Source of the DNA: Pseudomonadota bacterium
GTDB taxonomy: Bacteria > Pseudomonadota > Gammaproteobacteria > Burkholderiales > Thiobacillaceae
Direction of reading: 5' to 3'
Length of the DNA: 49,635 nt
Assembly: GCA_030684775.1 (NCBI GenBank)
Contig: JAUXXW010000117.1
Location: 1-49,635 of the forward strand
Within the stretch, counting starts at the first letter, position 1, and each line of letters opens with the position of its first letter. The notes beneath the pieces were generated by a model. That model had not been told where the DNA came from and made no database searches. It was given only the letters and a program-made list of their open reading frames with translations. Position numbers and translations under genes: made by a program. Of the stretch, positions 28,801 to 35,187 are shown in pieces.

Positions 28801-29065
28801 GATCGACGCCGAACTGCGAGTGCATGATCGCTTCCAGCGGCTTGACGATGAGGTTTTCCACCTCTTCCGCGCTGGCGCCCGGCTTGGTGACGATGATGCT
28901 GGCCGCCGGCACCACGATCTGCGGGTTGTATTCGCGCGGCGTCATGATCAGGGCCATTGCGCCCAGCATGAACAGGGCCAGGATCATCAGGGGTGTGATC
29001 TTGGATTCCAGGAAATTTCCGGCGAGGCGGCCGGCGATGTTCATCACGCTGTTTTGTTCGGACAT
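25796..29065 (-). CDS. RND-family efflux permease, AcrB/HAE type
   Basis: A 1089-residue inner-membrane proton-driven pump with the twelve-span, two-periplasmic-loop RND plan. The proton-relay pair is present as LGLLVDDSIVVIENIH in the fourth span, as in AcrB-type drug pumps. The heavy-metal type instead has DFGxxVDG, so a metal pump is less likely. The early SxxTxPG-like region reads IVTKPGASAEEVENLI. It starts at the ATG at 29065 with CAGGGA upstream; an upstream in-frame start would run into the adaptor gene. It forms an operon with the adaptor (17-base gap) and TolC-like genes. The stop codon lies in repeat R7. The substrate is unknown. Confidence 0.93.
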   Translation of the reverse strand: MSEQNSVMNIAGRLAGNFLESKITPLMILALFMLGAMALIMTPREYNPQIVVPAASIIVTKPGASAEEVENLIVKPLEAIMHSQFGVDHTFGYAANDYGVVTVQFKVGQNQEDSLVKLYNQLMQNMDRMPPGANDPIVKPINVDDVPILTLTLSSANHDERALREVGARLLEHLRNVPGVSFSQLLGGRVPALNVWIDPQRLAAAGLSLDRVDQALRGANVSAPLGNLTQDNRSHPLRLDGFLGNASEVGAIVVGASQGRPVYLKDIATIEDGGADVEESSWIGFGPAAKQATQQITPAVTLAIAKKAGSNGVTVSGAVLDKLEELKRQAVPQGITVTVTRDDGERADAAVNLLVEHLGIAIFTVILLMWWFLGWREAGIVTMTIPLILFVVLAVGFLFGQTINRITLFALILALGLLVDDSIVVIENIHRHLHHGKVKMNEFGQTLVTATNEIGNPTNVATVAVMLAFIPMAFVTGMMGPFMRPIPINVPVAMLASLFIAYTVVPWAARRVLQGKALKALEAAETLEDHGHAKQDPLRRAYLATVKPLMASAAKRNIFFLIVVGLLIGAMVMPAWQFVRPSGINGPLSPLGVELKMLPNDNTNTMLLQVDMPAGTALAATDQVARAVAATLAKNPHVDNYQTFLGIAAPIDFAALVRGDLLKKGENLAQIRVNLIDKHQRGDASHDIANQFDAALKPVRAAHPSARIKIYETPPGPPVSSQILAELYGPDYDVLRASALEVNAAFHQAYGLTNVDDSVTADVDSFRVRVDAEKAMLAGVAPGQVAKLLRDYVSGFAIGTLHTVEAREPMDIRVRLPREQRADPATLMALRIGNAQGAQIPLSEIARVEREVETKPLRGRDQHAQVTVGGEMLQSSPVYAVLALDKMLDEQKLKSGATFTTGNLGFVEAQPKDVVDYTLLWGGEMRLTLDVFRDLGSAFMVALVLIYLLLTAYYKSFMLPLIVMGAIPLTLIGVFPGHWATGQAFTATSMIGVIALAGVVVRNSLLLIDFILDYRKQGYDLEEAVMEAGAVRFRPILLTALAIIAGSAIMVTDPVFGGLAVSLIFGTFASTALTLVVIPLLYLLWQRSR

Positions 29066-29081
29066 GTTGTTGTTCCCTGGC

Positions 29082-30206
29082 TCAGTGGCCGACCTTGTCG
29101 CCCGATTCCAGCTTCTCGGCGCCGCCGCTGACGACGCGTTCGCCGTCACTCAGTCCGGAGAGGATTTCCAGGCGGCCATCGCGGCTTTCGCCCGCGCGCA
29201 CCATGCGGAATTGGGCGATGCCGTCCTGGCCGACCACGAACACGCCTGTGATGCCGGCGCGGTTGACCAGGGCGCCGGCGGGCACCGTCAGCGCCTCGCG
29301 TTCGCCTTGCGGGAACAGGACGCGGGCGAACAGACCGGACCGAAGAACCGGCGCTTCAGCGCCGCTCGACGCTCCCTTCTCCCGCGGGCGGGAGAGGGGC
29401 TGGGGGTGAGGGGGATTGCCGATATCCAGTTTGACCAGGAAAGTGCGGCTGACCGGGTCGGCGGCGGGCGAGATGCGGGCGACCCTGGCGAGCAGGGGTT
29501 TCTCCTGCCCGTCCACCTCGACCAGCACCTGGGCACCGGGTTTCAGTGCGCTCAGGACCGATTCCGGCACCTGGGTTTCCACCTGCAATCTGCCCGGGTT
29601 TTCCACCACCAGCACCGGATGGCCGGGGGCGGCCAGGTCGCCGGCATGGGCCAGCTTCTGCGTCACCACGCCGGCGATGGGCGAGGTGACCGTGGCATAG
29701 CGCAACTGGCCGGCGGCGGTGTTGTGGCCGGCGCGCGCCTGCGCCAGCCGTGACTGCGCCATGTCATGTTGTAGTTTCATCTTCTCGAATTGCTGGCGGG
29801 TGACCGCGTCTTCCTTGAACAGGGCCTCGAAGCGCTGGTACTCCACCCTGGCGTCGGCGAGGGCGTCCTCGGCCTGCTTCACGCCGGCGCGGGTCTGTTC
29901 GACCTGCCCCTGCACGTCTACCGGGTCGACGCTGAACAGTTTTTGGCCGGCGCGTACCTGCTGGCCCTCGACCACATCGATGGAGCGGATGTAGCCCATC
30001 AGGCGCGAAGCCACCCGGACCTGGTTTTCCGCGACCAGGGTGGCGGGCGTGGGGTGATGGGCCGGCGTCTTCACCAGGGAGGCGACTTCGACCTCGGCTT
30101 GCATCACGCGGGCGGCGGGCTGCTTGTCACCGGCCTCATCATGGCTACCACAGCCGGCGAGGAGGGAAGCGGCAAGCAGTGCCAGGGGAAGTTTGTGCAG
30201 GATCAT
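29082..30206 (-). CDS. RND adaptor (membrane fusion) lipoprotein with in-frame repeat insertion
   Basis: A 374-residue periplasmic adaptor of the HlyD/AcrA family. The lipobox SLLAGC gives a lipid-anchored Cys19. Residues 65-100 and 170-200 are the two halves of the lipoyl-like domain (GYIRSIDVVEGQQVRAGQ; TVTSPIAGVV), and 100-165 is the coiled-coil hairpin that meets the outer-membrane channel. The beta-barrel follows. At about 264-287 an extra NPPHPQPLSRPREKGASS-type block breaks the barrel; it is the translation of a palindromic repeat and keeps the frame. Immediately downstream of the tolC-like gene (13 bases). Confidence 0.93.
   Translation of the reverse strand: MILHKLPLALLAASLLAGCGSHDEAGDKQPAARVMQAEVEVASLVKTPAHHPTPATLVAENQVRVASRLMGYIRSIDVVEGQQVRAGQKLFSVDPVDVQGQVEQTRAGVKQAEDALADARVEYQRFEALFKEDAVTRQQFEKMKLQHDMAQSRLAQARAGHNTAAGQLRYATVTSPIAGVVTQKLAHAGDLAAPGHPVLVVENPGRLQVETQVPESVLSALKPGAQVLVEVDGQEKPLLARVARISPAADPVSRTFLVKLDIGNPPHPQPLSRPREKGASSGAEAPVLRSGLFARVLFPQGEREALTVPAGALVNRAGITGVFVVGQDGIAQFRMVRAGESRDGRLEILSGLSDGERVVSGGAEKLESGDKVGH
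29350..29410. repeat. R5-type palindromic repeat inside the adaptor gene
   Basis: CCCTTCTCCCGC and GGGCGGGAGAGGGG pair, beside a small GGCGCTTCAGCGCC hairpin. The whole segment is translated in frame and adds about 24 residues to the adaptor. Confidence 0.8.
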
Positions 30207-30219
30207 GGTTTATCCCCTT

Positions 30220-31560
30220 TCAAAGTTGTTCAGTGTCGAGGGCGCCGGCGGCCTGCAATACCTGTCCGCGGCTCACGCTCAAGTCATTGCGTGCTTGCGC
30301 GAGGTCGGCGCGGGCGCGGTCGAGCTGGGTCTGGGTGGACAGCACATCGACCAGGGTGGTGACGCCATTCTCGTAGCGCAGCCGGGTGAGCCGCTGCGCT
30401 TCCTCGGCTTCCTTCACCGCCTCGCCGCGCGCGGCGAGGCGTTCTTCCGCTTCCAGGGCGCGGCGGCGCGCCTCGGTTACCTGGAAGGCGATGGCTTCCT
30501 CGGCCTGGCGCAGCCTGGCGGCCTGTTCCAGGCGCGCGGCCTGGGCGCGGTCGATGGCGGCGTTGTTGTGGCCGCCATCGAAGACGTTCCAGGAGAGGGT
30601 GCCGCCCAGGGTGTAGGAGGCCGCGCCGAAGCCGAGATCGCGGTCATTCCAGTCATGCCGCGCCATCACGTTGACCTGTGGATTCTTCGCGCCGCGCGCG
30701 GCGGCGGTGGCGGATTGTGCCGCCGCCACCTGCTCGCGCAGGGCTTGCAGCGCGGGATGCTTGGCGACGGCCTGGACGCGCAGCGCCTCGGCATCGCCGG
30801 AAGGCAGCGCGGGCACCGCCTCGGCGCCGACGTCGAGGTCATCGCCCAACTTGCGGCCCAGCAAGAGCTTCAAACGGTCCAGCGCGGTGGCCTCCTGGCG
30901 GCGCGCCTCGGAAACATTCAACTTGGCGTTCTCCAGGTTCACCCGCGCCGAGAGCAGATCGCTTTTCACCGCCATGCCCTGCTTGTGCAGACTGCCGGTC
31001 ACCCGCACATATTCGGTCGCCGCCGTTTTCGCCTGTTCGGTTACTTGTATATAGGCGCGCGCCAGATGCACGCCCTGATAAGCCCGGAGCACGTCGAGCA
31101 GGACCTGCTGGCGCGCGGCGGCGTCACCCGCTTGCGCGGCGCGAACCTGAGCTTGCGCCTCGTCCTGGCGGGCGCCGATCTGGCCACCGCTGTAGAGCGG
31201 CGCCGTCACTTCGACTCGGGTATTGAAATTACTGATCGCGGCGGGGTCGTTGAGAGTCGCCGGGTTGAAATCGGCTGCCGAAATCCGCTCCTGCCCCAGT
31301 TTCAGGCCGAATGCACTCAACGCGTCATTGGTATGCGTGGCGTTGAGGGAAACATTGACCCGGGGCATGCGCGCGCCATCCGCCTGCTTCAGCCCGGATT
31401 CGGCCTGGGCGACGCGCGCCTGGCTGATGGAGAGCTCCGGGTTCTGGTTCAGCGCGACCTCCGCCGCCTGGCGCAGGCTCAGGGTTTCCGCCGAGGCGTT
31501 GCCCCAGAGTTGAGTCAGCAACAGTGACAAGACGCTCAGGCGCGGTAGCGAATTCAACAT
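30220..31560 (-). CDS. TolC-family outer-membrane efflux channel
   Basis: A 446-residue outer-membrane factor. The signal peptide of about 24 residues ends GNASA. Two repeated halves each carry long helices and a beta segment; LSLRQAAEVALNQNPELS opens the first half, and YENGVTTLVDVLSTQTQL is the typical conserved stretch near the end of the second. It would form the trimeric exit duct of the pump encoded by the next two genes. The ribosome site AAGAGG lies 8 bases before the ATG. It is the first gene of the pump operon and lies behind the palindromic promoter at 31606-31658. Confidence 0.93.
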   Translation of the reverse strand: MLNSLPRLSVLSLLLTQLWGNASAETLSLRQAAEVALNQNPELSISQARVAQAESGLKQADGARMPRVNVSLNATHTNDALSAFGLKLGQERISAADFNPATLNDPAAISNFNTRVEVTAPLYSGGQIGARQDEAQAQVRAAQAGDAAARQQVLLDVLRAYQGVHLARAYIQVTEQAKTAATEYVRVTGSLHKQGMAVKSDLLSARVNLENAKLNVSEARRQEATALDRLKLLLGRKLGDDLDVGAEAVPALPSGDAEALRVQAVAKHPALQALREQVAAAQSATAAARGAKNPQVNVMARHDWNDRDLGFGAASYTLGGTLSWNVFDGGHNNAAIDRAQAARLEQAARLRQAEEAIAFQVTEARRRALEAEERLAARGEAVKEAEEAQRLTRLRYENGVTTLVDVLSTQTQLDRARADLAQARNDLSVSRGQVLQAAGALDTEQL

Positions 31561-31605
31561 GACAGGTACCTCTTGAGGGCCACCTCCTACCCGGAGAGGG
31601 CACCA

Positions 31606-31627
31606 AATATTAGAGAACGCTAATATT
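31606..31627 (-). promoter_or_regulatory. Operator palindrome over the -10 box of the efflux operon
   Basis: AATATTAG-N6-CTAATATT is a perfect 8-bp inverted repeat. It overlaps the -10 box TAATAT (31628-31623). ArsR-family repressors such as BigR bind A+T-rich palindromes that cover the -10 box, so this is the best candidate operator for the regulator encoded at 31756. Confidence 0.65.
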
Positions 31628-31651
31628 AATGATTAAATATGCTTATGACAA
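31623..31651 (-). promoter_or_regulatory. Promoter of the tolC-adaptor-RND operon
   Basis: Read on the minus strand: -35 TTGTCA (31651-31646), 17-base spacer, -10 TAATAT (31628-31623). It lies about 63 bases before the tolC start codon. The boxes and spacing fit sigma-70 well. Confidence 0.65.
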
Positions 31652-31658
31652 GATAAGC
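31641..31658 (-). promoter_or_regulatory. Second palindrome, over the -35 box
   Basis: GCTTAT-N6-ATAAGC is a perfect 6-bp inverted repeat with the same 6-base spacer as the operator at 31606. The -35 box TTGTCA lies inside it. Confidence 0.5.
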
Positions 31659-31755
31659 AATGTTAAGCAGATGGCAAGAGGGTGGTGAGGTGGTGTTGTC
31701 GCGACGTAGCGGACTGGGCTGCGCGACCAATGAACCAAGTGCGGCCGAGGCGGGC

Positions 31756-32073
31756 TTATTTCGCGAAACCGCAAAAAACGTCGCGCATCATGCCGATGAG
31801 CAGCAGCGTGCGGGTATCGCCGACGCGGTAGTAGACGCGGTTGGCGTCCTTGCGGGTACGCAGAACGCCCTTGTCGCGCAGGATGGCCAGATGTTGCGAG
31901 ATATTGCTTTGTGAGGTGCCGACGCTTTCCACGATGTCCTGCACGCTGACTTCCTTGTCACCAAGCACACACAGAATCTTCAGTCGTAGAGGGTGCGACA
32001 TGGCTTTGAGCGCGCGGGACGCTTGTTCGATGTGCTCGTCCTTGTCGATGAGATCGGTGGACTCGGTGGTCAT
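31756..32073 (-). CDS. ArsR-family regulator, BigR/SqrR/YgaV-like thiol sensor
   Basis: A 105-residue winged-helix repressor. The DNA-reading helix lies in TSQSNISQHLAILRDKG (53-69), and the wing in TRKDANRVYYRV. Cys35 (in LKILCVLGD) and Cys101 (in RDVFCGF) are 66 residues apart. This is exactly the spacing of the sensing cysteines in BigR (C42, C108) and SqrR (C41, C107), which form disulfide or polysulfide links and release DNA when sulfide or persulfide rises. Classical ArsR metal motifs (CVCDL) are absent. It starts at the ATG at 32073 with GGAG 7 bases before; the longer open frame runs over the promoter region. It is next to and in line with the pump operon, so it is inferred to control that operon. 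Confidence 0.88.
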   Translation of the reverse strand: MTTESTDLIDKDEHIEQASRALKAMSHPLRLKILCVLGDKEVSVQDIVESVGTSQSNISQHLAILRDKGVLRTRKDANRVYYRVGDTRTLLLIGMMRDVFCGFAK

Positions 32074-32127
32074 TGTGGGCTCCGTGCTGCCGGTTGTATA
32101 AAGGCGCGAGCTGCTGCCAGCCGCGCC

Positions 32128-32157
32128 AGTATAGTTCGTAAAGTATTCAAATATACT
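32128..32157. promoter_or_regulatory. Divergent control region of the regulator and gpmI
   Basis: AGTAT-N6-ATACT (32142-32157) repeats the arm-6-arm plan of the two palindromes at the pump promoter. TATACT occurs on both strands (32152-32157 plus; 32133-32128 minus), facing outward as possible -10 boxes for gpmI and the regulator gene. Autoregulation is inferred. Confidence 0.45.
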
Positions 32158-32202
32158 AAAATACGCGATGAAAATGATTGTCCAAGACGATAAAATCCGC
32201 TG

Positions 32203-33750
32203 ATGCCTCCTGCTCCTGTCACCCCCGTACTCCTGATCATTCTCGATGGCTTCGGGTGTCGCCGCGCCGATACCTATAACGCCATCACCAGCGCCAATAA
32301 ACCGAATTTCGACCGTCTCTGGAAAGACTATCCGCATAGCCTGATCCAGGCCTCTGAAGCGGCTGTGGGTTTACCGGCCGGGCAGATGGGCAATTCCGAA
32401 GTCGGTCACCTTAATATCGGTGCCGGTCGTGTGGTCTACCAGGAGTTCACGCGCATCGATCACGCCATCCGCAATGGCCATTTCCCCGGCAATTTGGCGC
32501 TCAATGAAGTCATCACCAAGCTCAAGGCCAATGGCGGTGCCCTGCACCTCTTCGGCCTGCTTTCCGATGGCGGCGTGCACAGCCACGAGAATCACATCCA
32601 CGCCATGCTCGATCTGGCTTTGCGCGAAGGCCTCACGAAAGTCTATGTGCATGCTTTTCTGGATGGCCGCGACACCCCGCCCAAGAGTGCCGAGGCTTAT
32701 ATCCGCTGCCTGCAGGACAAGATGGACGGGCTGCGCGGCGGCCGCATTGCCAGCATCGTCGGCCGTTATTACGCCATGGATCGCGACAAACGCTGGGACC
32801 GGGTGAAGATTGCCTTCGATTTGCTGACTCTGGGGCGCGCCGAGTATCAGGCGCCCAGCGCGGCATTGGGCCTGGAAATGGCCTACGAGCGCGGTGAAAA
32901 CGACGAATTCGTGAAGCCCACCGCCATCGTCGAGAAAGGCTCCGAGCCGGTGCGTATGCGGGACGGTGACGCCATTGTGTTCATGAATTTCCGCTCTGAT
33001 CGTGCTCGCGAGATAACCAAGGCGTTCATCGAACCGGGGTTCAAGGAATTCGCGCGCGAATATGTGCCGAAGCTGTCCAGTTTTTGCACGCTTACCGGTT
33101 ACAGCGAAGAGTTCGATGTGCCGGTCGCCTTCCCGCCGGAGCGGGTGCGCAACGGTTTCGGCGAGTACATCGCCAACCTCGGCCTGCGCCAGTTGCGCAT
33201 CGCCGAAACCGAGAAGTACCCGCACGTAACTTATTTCTTCAATGGCGGTGAGGAAACGGTATACCCCGGCGAGGATCGCATCATGGTGCAGTCGCCGAAG
33301 GTGGCGACATACGATCTCAAACCCGAAATGAATGCTTTCGAAGTGACCGACAAGCTGGTCGAGGCGATCGAAAGCCGCAAATACGACGCCATCATCTGCA
33401 ATTACGCCAACTGCGACATGGTGGGCCACACCGGCATCATGGAGGCCGCTGTGCGGGCGGTGGAGGCGGTCGACACCTGCCTGGGCCGTGTGGTGGAGGC
33501 CATGCAAGCCAGCGGCGGTGAAGTGCTGATCACCGCCGACCATGGCAATGCCGAAACCATGCGGGATACCAGCACCAATCAGCCACATACCGCGCACACC
33601 ATCAATCTGGTGCCGCTCTTGTACATCGGTCGGCACGCACATATTCAACACCGCGGCGCCCTGGAAGACCTTGCGCCGACCATGCTCAAGCTGATGGACC
33701 TGCCACAGCCCGGAGAAATGACCGGCCACGCGCTCATTGAATTTGAATGA
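32203..33750 (+). CDS. gpmI: 2,3-bisphosphoglycerate-independent phosphoglycerate mutase
   Basis: A 515-residue manganese enzyme that interconverts 3- and 2-phosphoglycerate. The phosphatase-like domain has LIILDGFG (metal Asp) and the phosphoserine site Ser65 in GQMGNSEVGHLNIG. The transferase insertion has SDGGVHSHENHI and the HAFLDGRDTPP stretch. C-terminal metal ligands lie in NCDMVGHTG and ITADHGNAE. The length is standard. The next gene overlaps or directly abuts its stop. It completes the lower glycolytic set together with pgk and pyk elsewhere in the window. Confidence 0.96.
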   Translation: MPPAPVTPVLLIILDGFGCRRADTYNAITSANKPNFDRLWKDYPHSLIQASEAAVGLPAGQMGNSEVGHLNIGAGRVVYQEFTRIDHAIRNGHFPGNLALNEVITKLKANGGALHLFGLLSDGGVHSHENHIHAMLDLALREGLTKVYVHAFLDGRDTPPKSAEAYIRCLQDKMDGLRGGRIASIVGRYYAMDRDKRWDRVKIAFDLLTLGRAEYQAPSAALGLEMAYERGENDEFVKPTAIVEKGSEPVRMRDGDAIVFMNFRSDRAREITKAFIEPGFKEFAREYVPKLSSFCTLTGYSEEFDVPVAFPPERVRNGFGEYIANLGLRQLRIAETEKYPHVTYFFNGGEETVYPGEDRIMVQSPKVATYDLKPEMNAFEVTDKLVEAIESRKYDAIICNYANCDMVGHTGIMEAAVRAVEAVDTCLGRVVEAMQASGGEVLITADHGNAETMRDTSTNQPHTAHTINLVPLLYIGRHAHIQHRGALEDLAPTMLKLMDLPQPGEMTGHALIEFE

Positions 33751-33751
33751 C

Positions 33752-34936
33752 GTGTTTTCGTTGATTCGTGCCGTTCTCCTGTTTCTCGCGCTTGCATCCT
33801 CGGCGTTGGCCGGTCCCGAAACCGGTAAGCAAGAGGAACTCAAGGAGTTACGCGGACGCATCGAAGCCCTGCAGCAGGATCTGGAACAGGCCAGCGAAGA
33901 TCGAACGGAGGCGGCGGATGGCCTGAAGAAATCCGAGCGGCGCATTTCCAATGTGGCGCGCAGCTTGCGCGATCTGGAAGCGAAGCAACGCCGCCTGGCG
34001 CGCGAACTGAAGAAACTGGAACAAGAAACGCGGTTGGTCGATGGCGAGATCGTGGATCAGCAGAAACGCCTGACCGTCCTGTTACGTGAACGTTATGTGC
34101 GGGGCGGCAACGATGCCATGAAGCTGATGCTCAACGGCCAGGACCCCGGTGAGGTGTCACGTAATCTGGAGTACTACGGCTACATCGGCCGCGCCCGCGC
34201 CGAGATCATCCGCGAATACCAGAGTTCACTCTCCCGGCTTGATGCGCTCAAGGACAAGGCACGGGAGCAGCGCGACAACCTCAGCCAGGTGAAGAGCGAC
34301 CGTGTGGCGCAAAAACAGGTGTTGGAAGAGGAGCAAAAAGCTCGCCAGCGGATGCTGCAAACGCTTTCCGCGCAGATCAGCAAGCAGCGCAAGGAAATCG
34401 ACACCCTGGTGCGCGACGAGAAACGTCTGGCTCGCTTGATCGATCGCCTCGCCCGCCTGGCCGTGCCGAAGCCTCAGCCCACGGCCAAGCCGGGCCAGAA
34501 AGTGGGCCGGGTAGCCGATGCCAGTCTGGCCGGACTGGATTTTGATCGCCTCAAAGGCAAGCTGGCCCTGCCGGTGTCGGGAGAAATTCTGCACCGCTAC
34601 GGGCAGAGCCGTGATGGCGGCGGCCCGGCCTGGAAAGGGCTGTTCATCCGTGCCCGGCAAGGACAGGAAGTGCGCGCGGTCGGCTCCGGTCAAGTGGCTT
34701 TCGCGGATTGGCTGCGTGGCTTCGGCAACCTGCTGATCGTCGACCATGGCGACGGTTTCCTCAGCCTGTACAGCAATAATGAAAGCTTGTATAAACAGCC
34801 GGGCGACCCTATCCGGGCGGGCGATGTGGTGGCGGCCGTCGGCGCCACCGGGGGCCAGGATGAACCTGGTCTCTACTTTGAACTGCGCCGTCAGGGCAAA
34901 CCTTTCGACCCACTCACCTGGGTCAATCTCAAATAG
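33752..34936 (+). CDS. envC: Murein hydrolase activator, EnvC-like
   Basis: A secreted coiled-coil protein with a C-terminal degenerate LytM (M23) domain that activates amidases at the division septum. From the GTG at 33752, just after the gpmI stop, it has 394 residues and a good signal peptide (FLALASSALA). A TTG at 33737, overlapping gpmI, is an alternative. Long coiled coils run from about residue 25 to 245. In the LytM domain the zinc histidines are lost: VDHGDGFLSLYSNN ends in Asn where active enzymes have LYAH, and LYFELRR replaces LHFE. This matches EnvC, which activates but does not cut. Gene order gpmI-envC is as in E. coli. Confidence 0.92.
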   Translation: MFSLIRAVLLFLALASSALAGPETGKQEELKELRGRIEALQQDLEQASEDRTEAADGLKKSERRISNVARSLRDLEAKQRRLARELKKLEQETRLVDGEIVDQQKRLTVLLRERYVRGGNDAMKLMLNGQDPGEVSRNLEYYGYIGRARAEIIREYQSSLSRLDALKDKAREQRDNLSQVKSDRVAQKQVLEEEQKARQRMLQTLSAQISKQRKEIDTLVRDEKRLARLIDRLARLAVPKPQPTAKPGQKVGRVADASLAGLDFDRLKGKLALPVSGEILHRYGQSRDGGGPAWKGLFIRARQGQEVRAVGSGQVAFADWLRGFGNLLIVDHGDGFLSLYSNNESLYKQPGDPIRAGDVVAAVGATGGQDEPGLYFELRRQGKPFDPLTWVNLK

Positions 34937-35048
34937 CCAGAGGCACAATCCTTGATTCCTCAGTTGACCGCTCATCATCCTTTGGAGCGTTGCATGAATG
35001 CTGGCCTTGTCGCCTTCGATGGTACTCACCGTTTGAGTGGGCCCGCTA

Positions 35049-35165
35049 CGCGCCCGAGTGCGCGACTGGCGCGCCGTCTGGCGGCGTTGCTTCTCCTTGC
35101 GGGCGACGGCCCCGCCGCGTCGTCGCGCCTTGCCGGCCGACGCGCCAGCCGCGCACTCGGGCGCG
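35049..35165. repeat. Long inverted repeat upstream of ctpA
   Basis: 25-bp arms (35049-35073 and 35141-35165, beginning CGCGCCCGAGTGCGCG) match except for one base and enclose 67 bases. The loop contains, on the minus strand, CCCGCAAGGAG, the tag of element R7, followed by a CGCCG/CGGCG hairpin. It lies in the 251-base gap between envC and ctpA. The ctpA frame is open backward through it, but I find no convincing gene there. Confidence 0.85.
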
Positions 35166-35187
35166 TTCAACTGAGGAGCCAAGGATA

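Noticed and set aside
25796-29065. The RND protein as a heavy-metal (CzcA-type) pump
   Set aside because: The fourth span has LVDDSIVVIEN as in drug-type pumps, not the DFGxxVDG pattern of metal exporters.
26132-29131. A 999-residue open frame opposite the RND gene
   Set aside because: Low-complexity, His/Gln/Gly-rich product typical of antisense frames in G+C-rich DNA. The RND protein on the other strand is complete.
34990-35187. An N-terminal extension of CtpA, or a small separate protein, upstream of 35188
   Set aside because: The open frames run through the long inverted repeat and give Arg/Ala-rich sequence. A good start with signal sequence lies at 35188.
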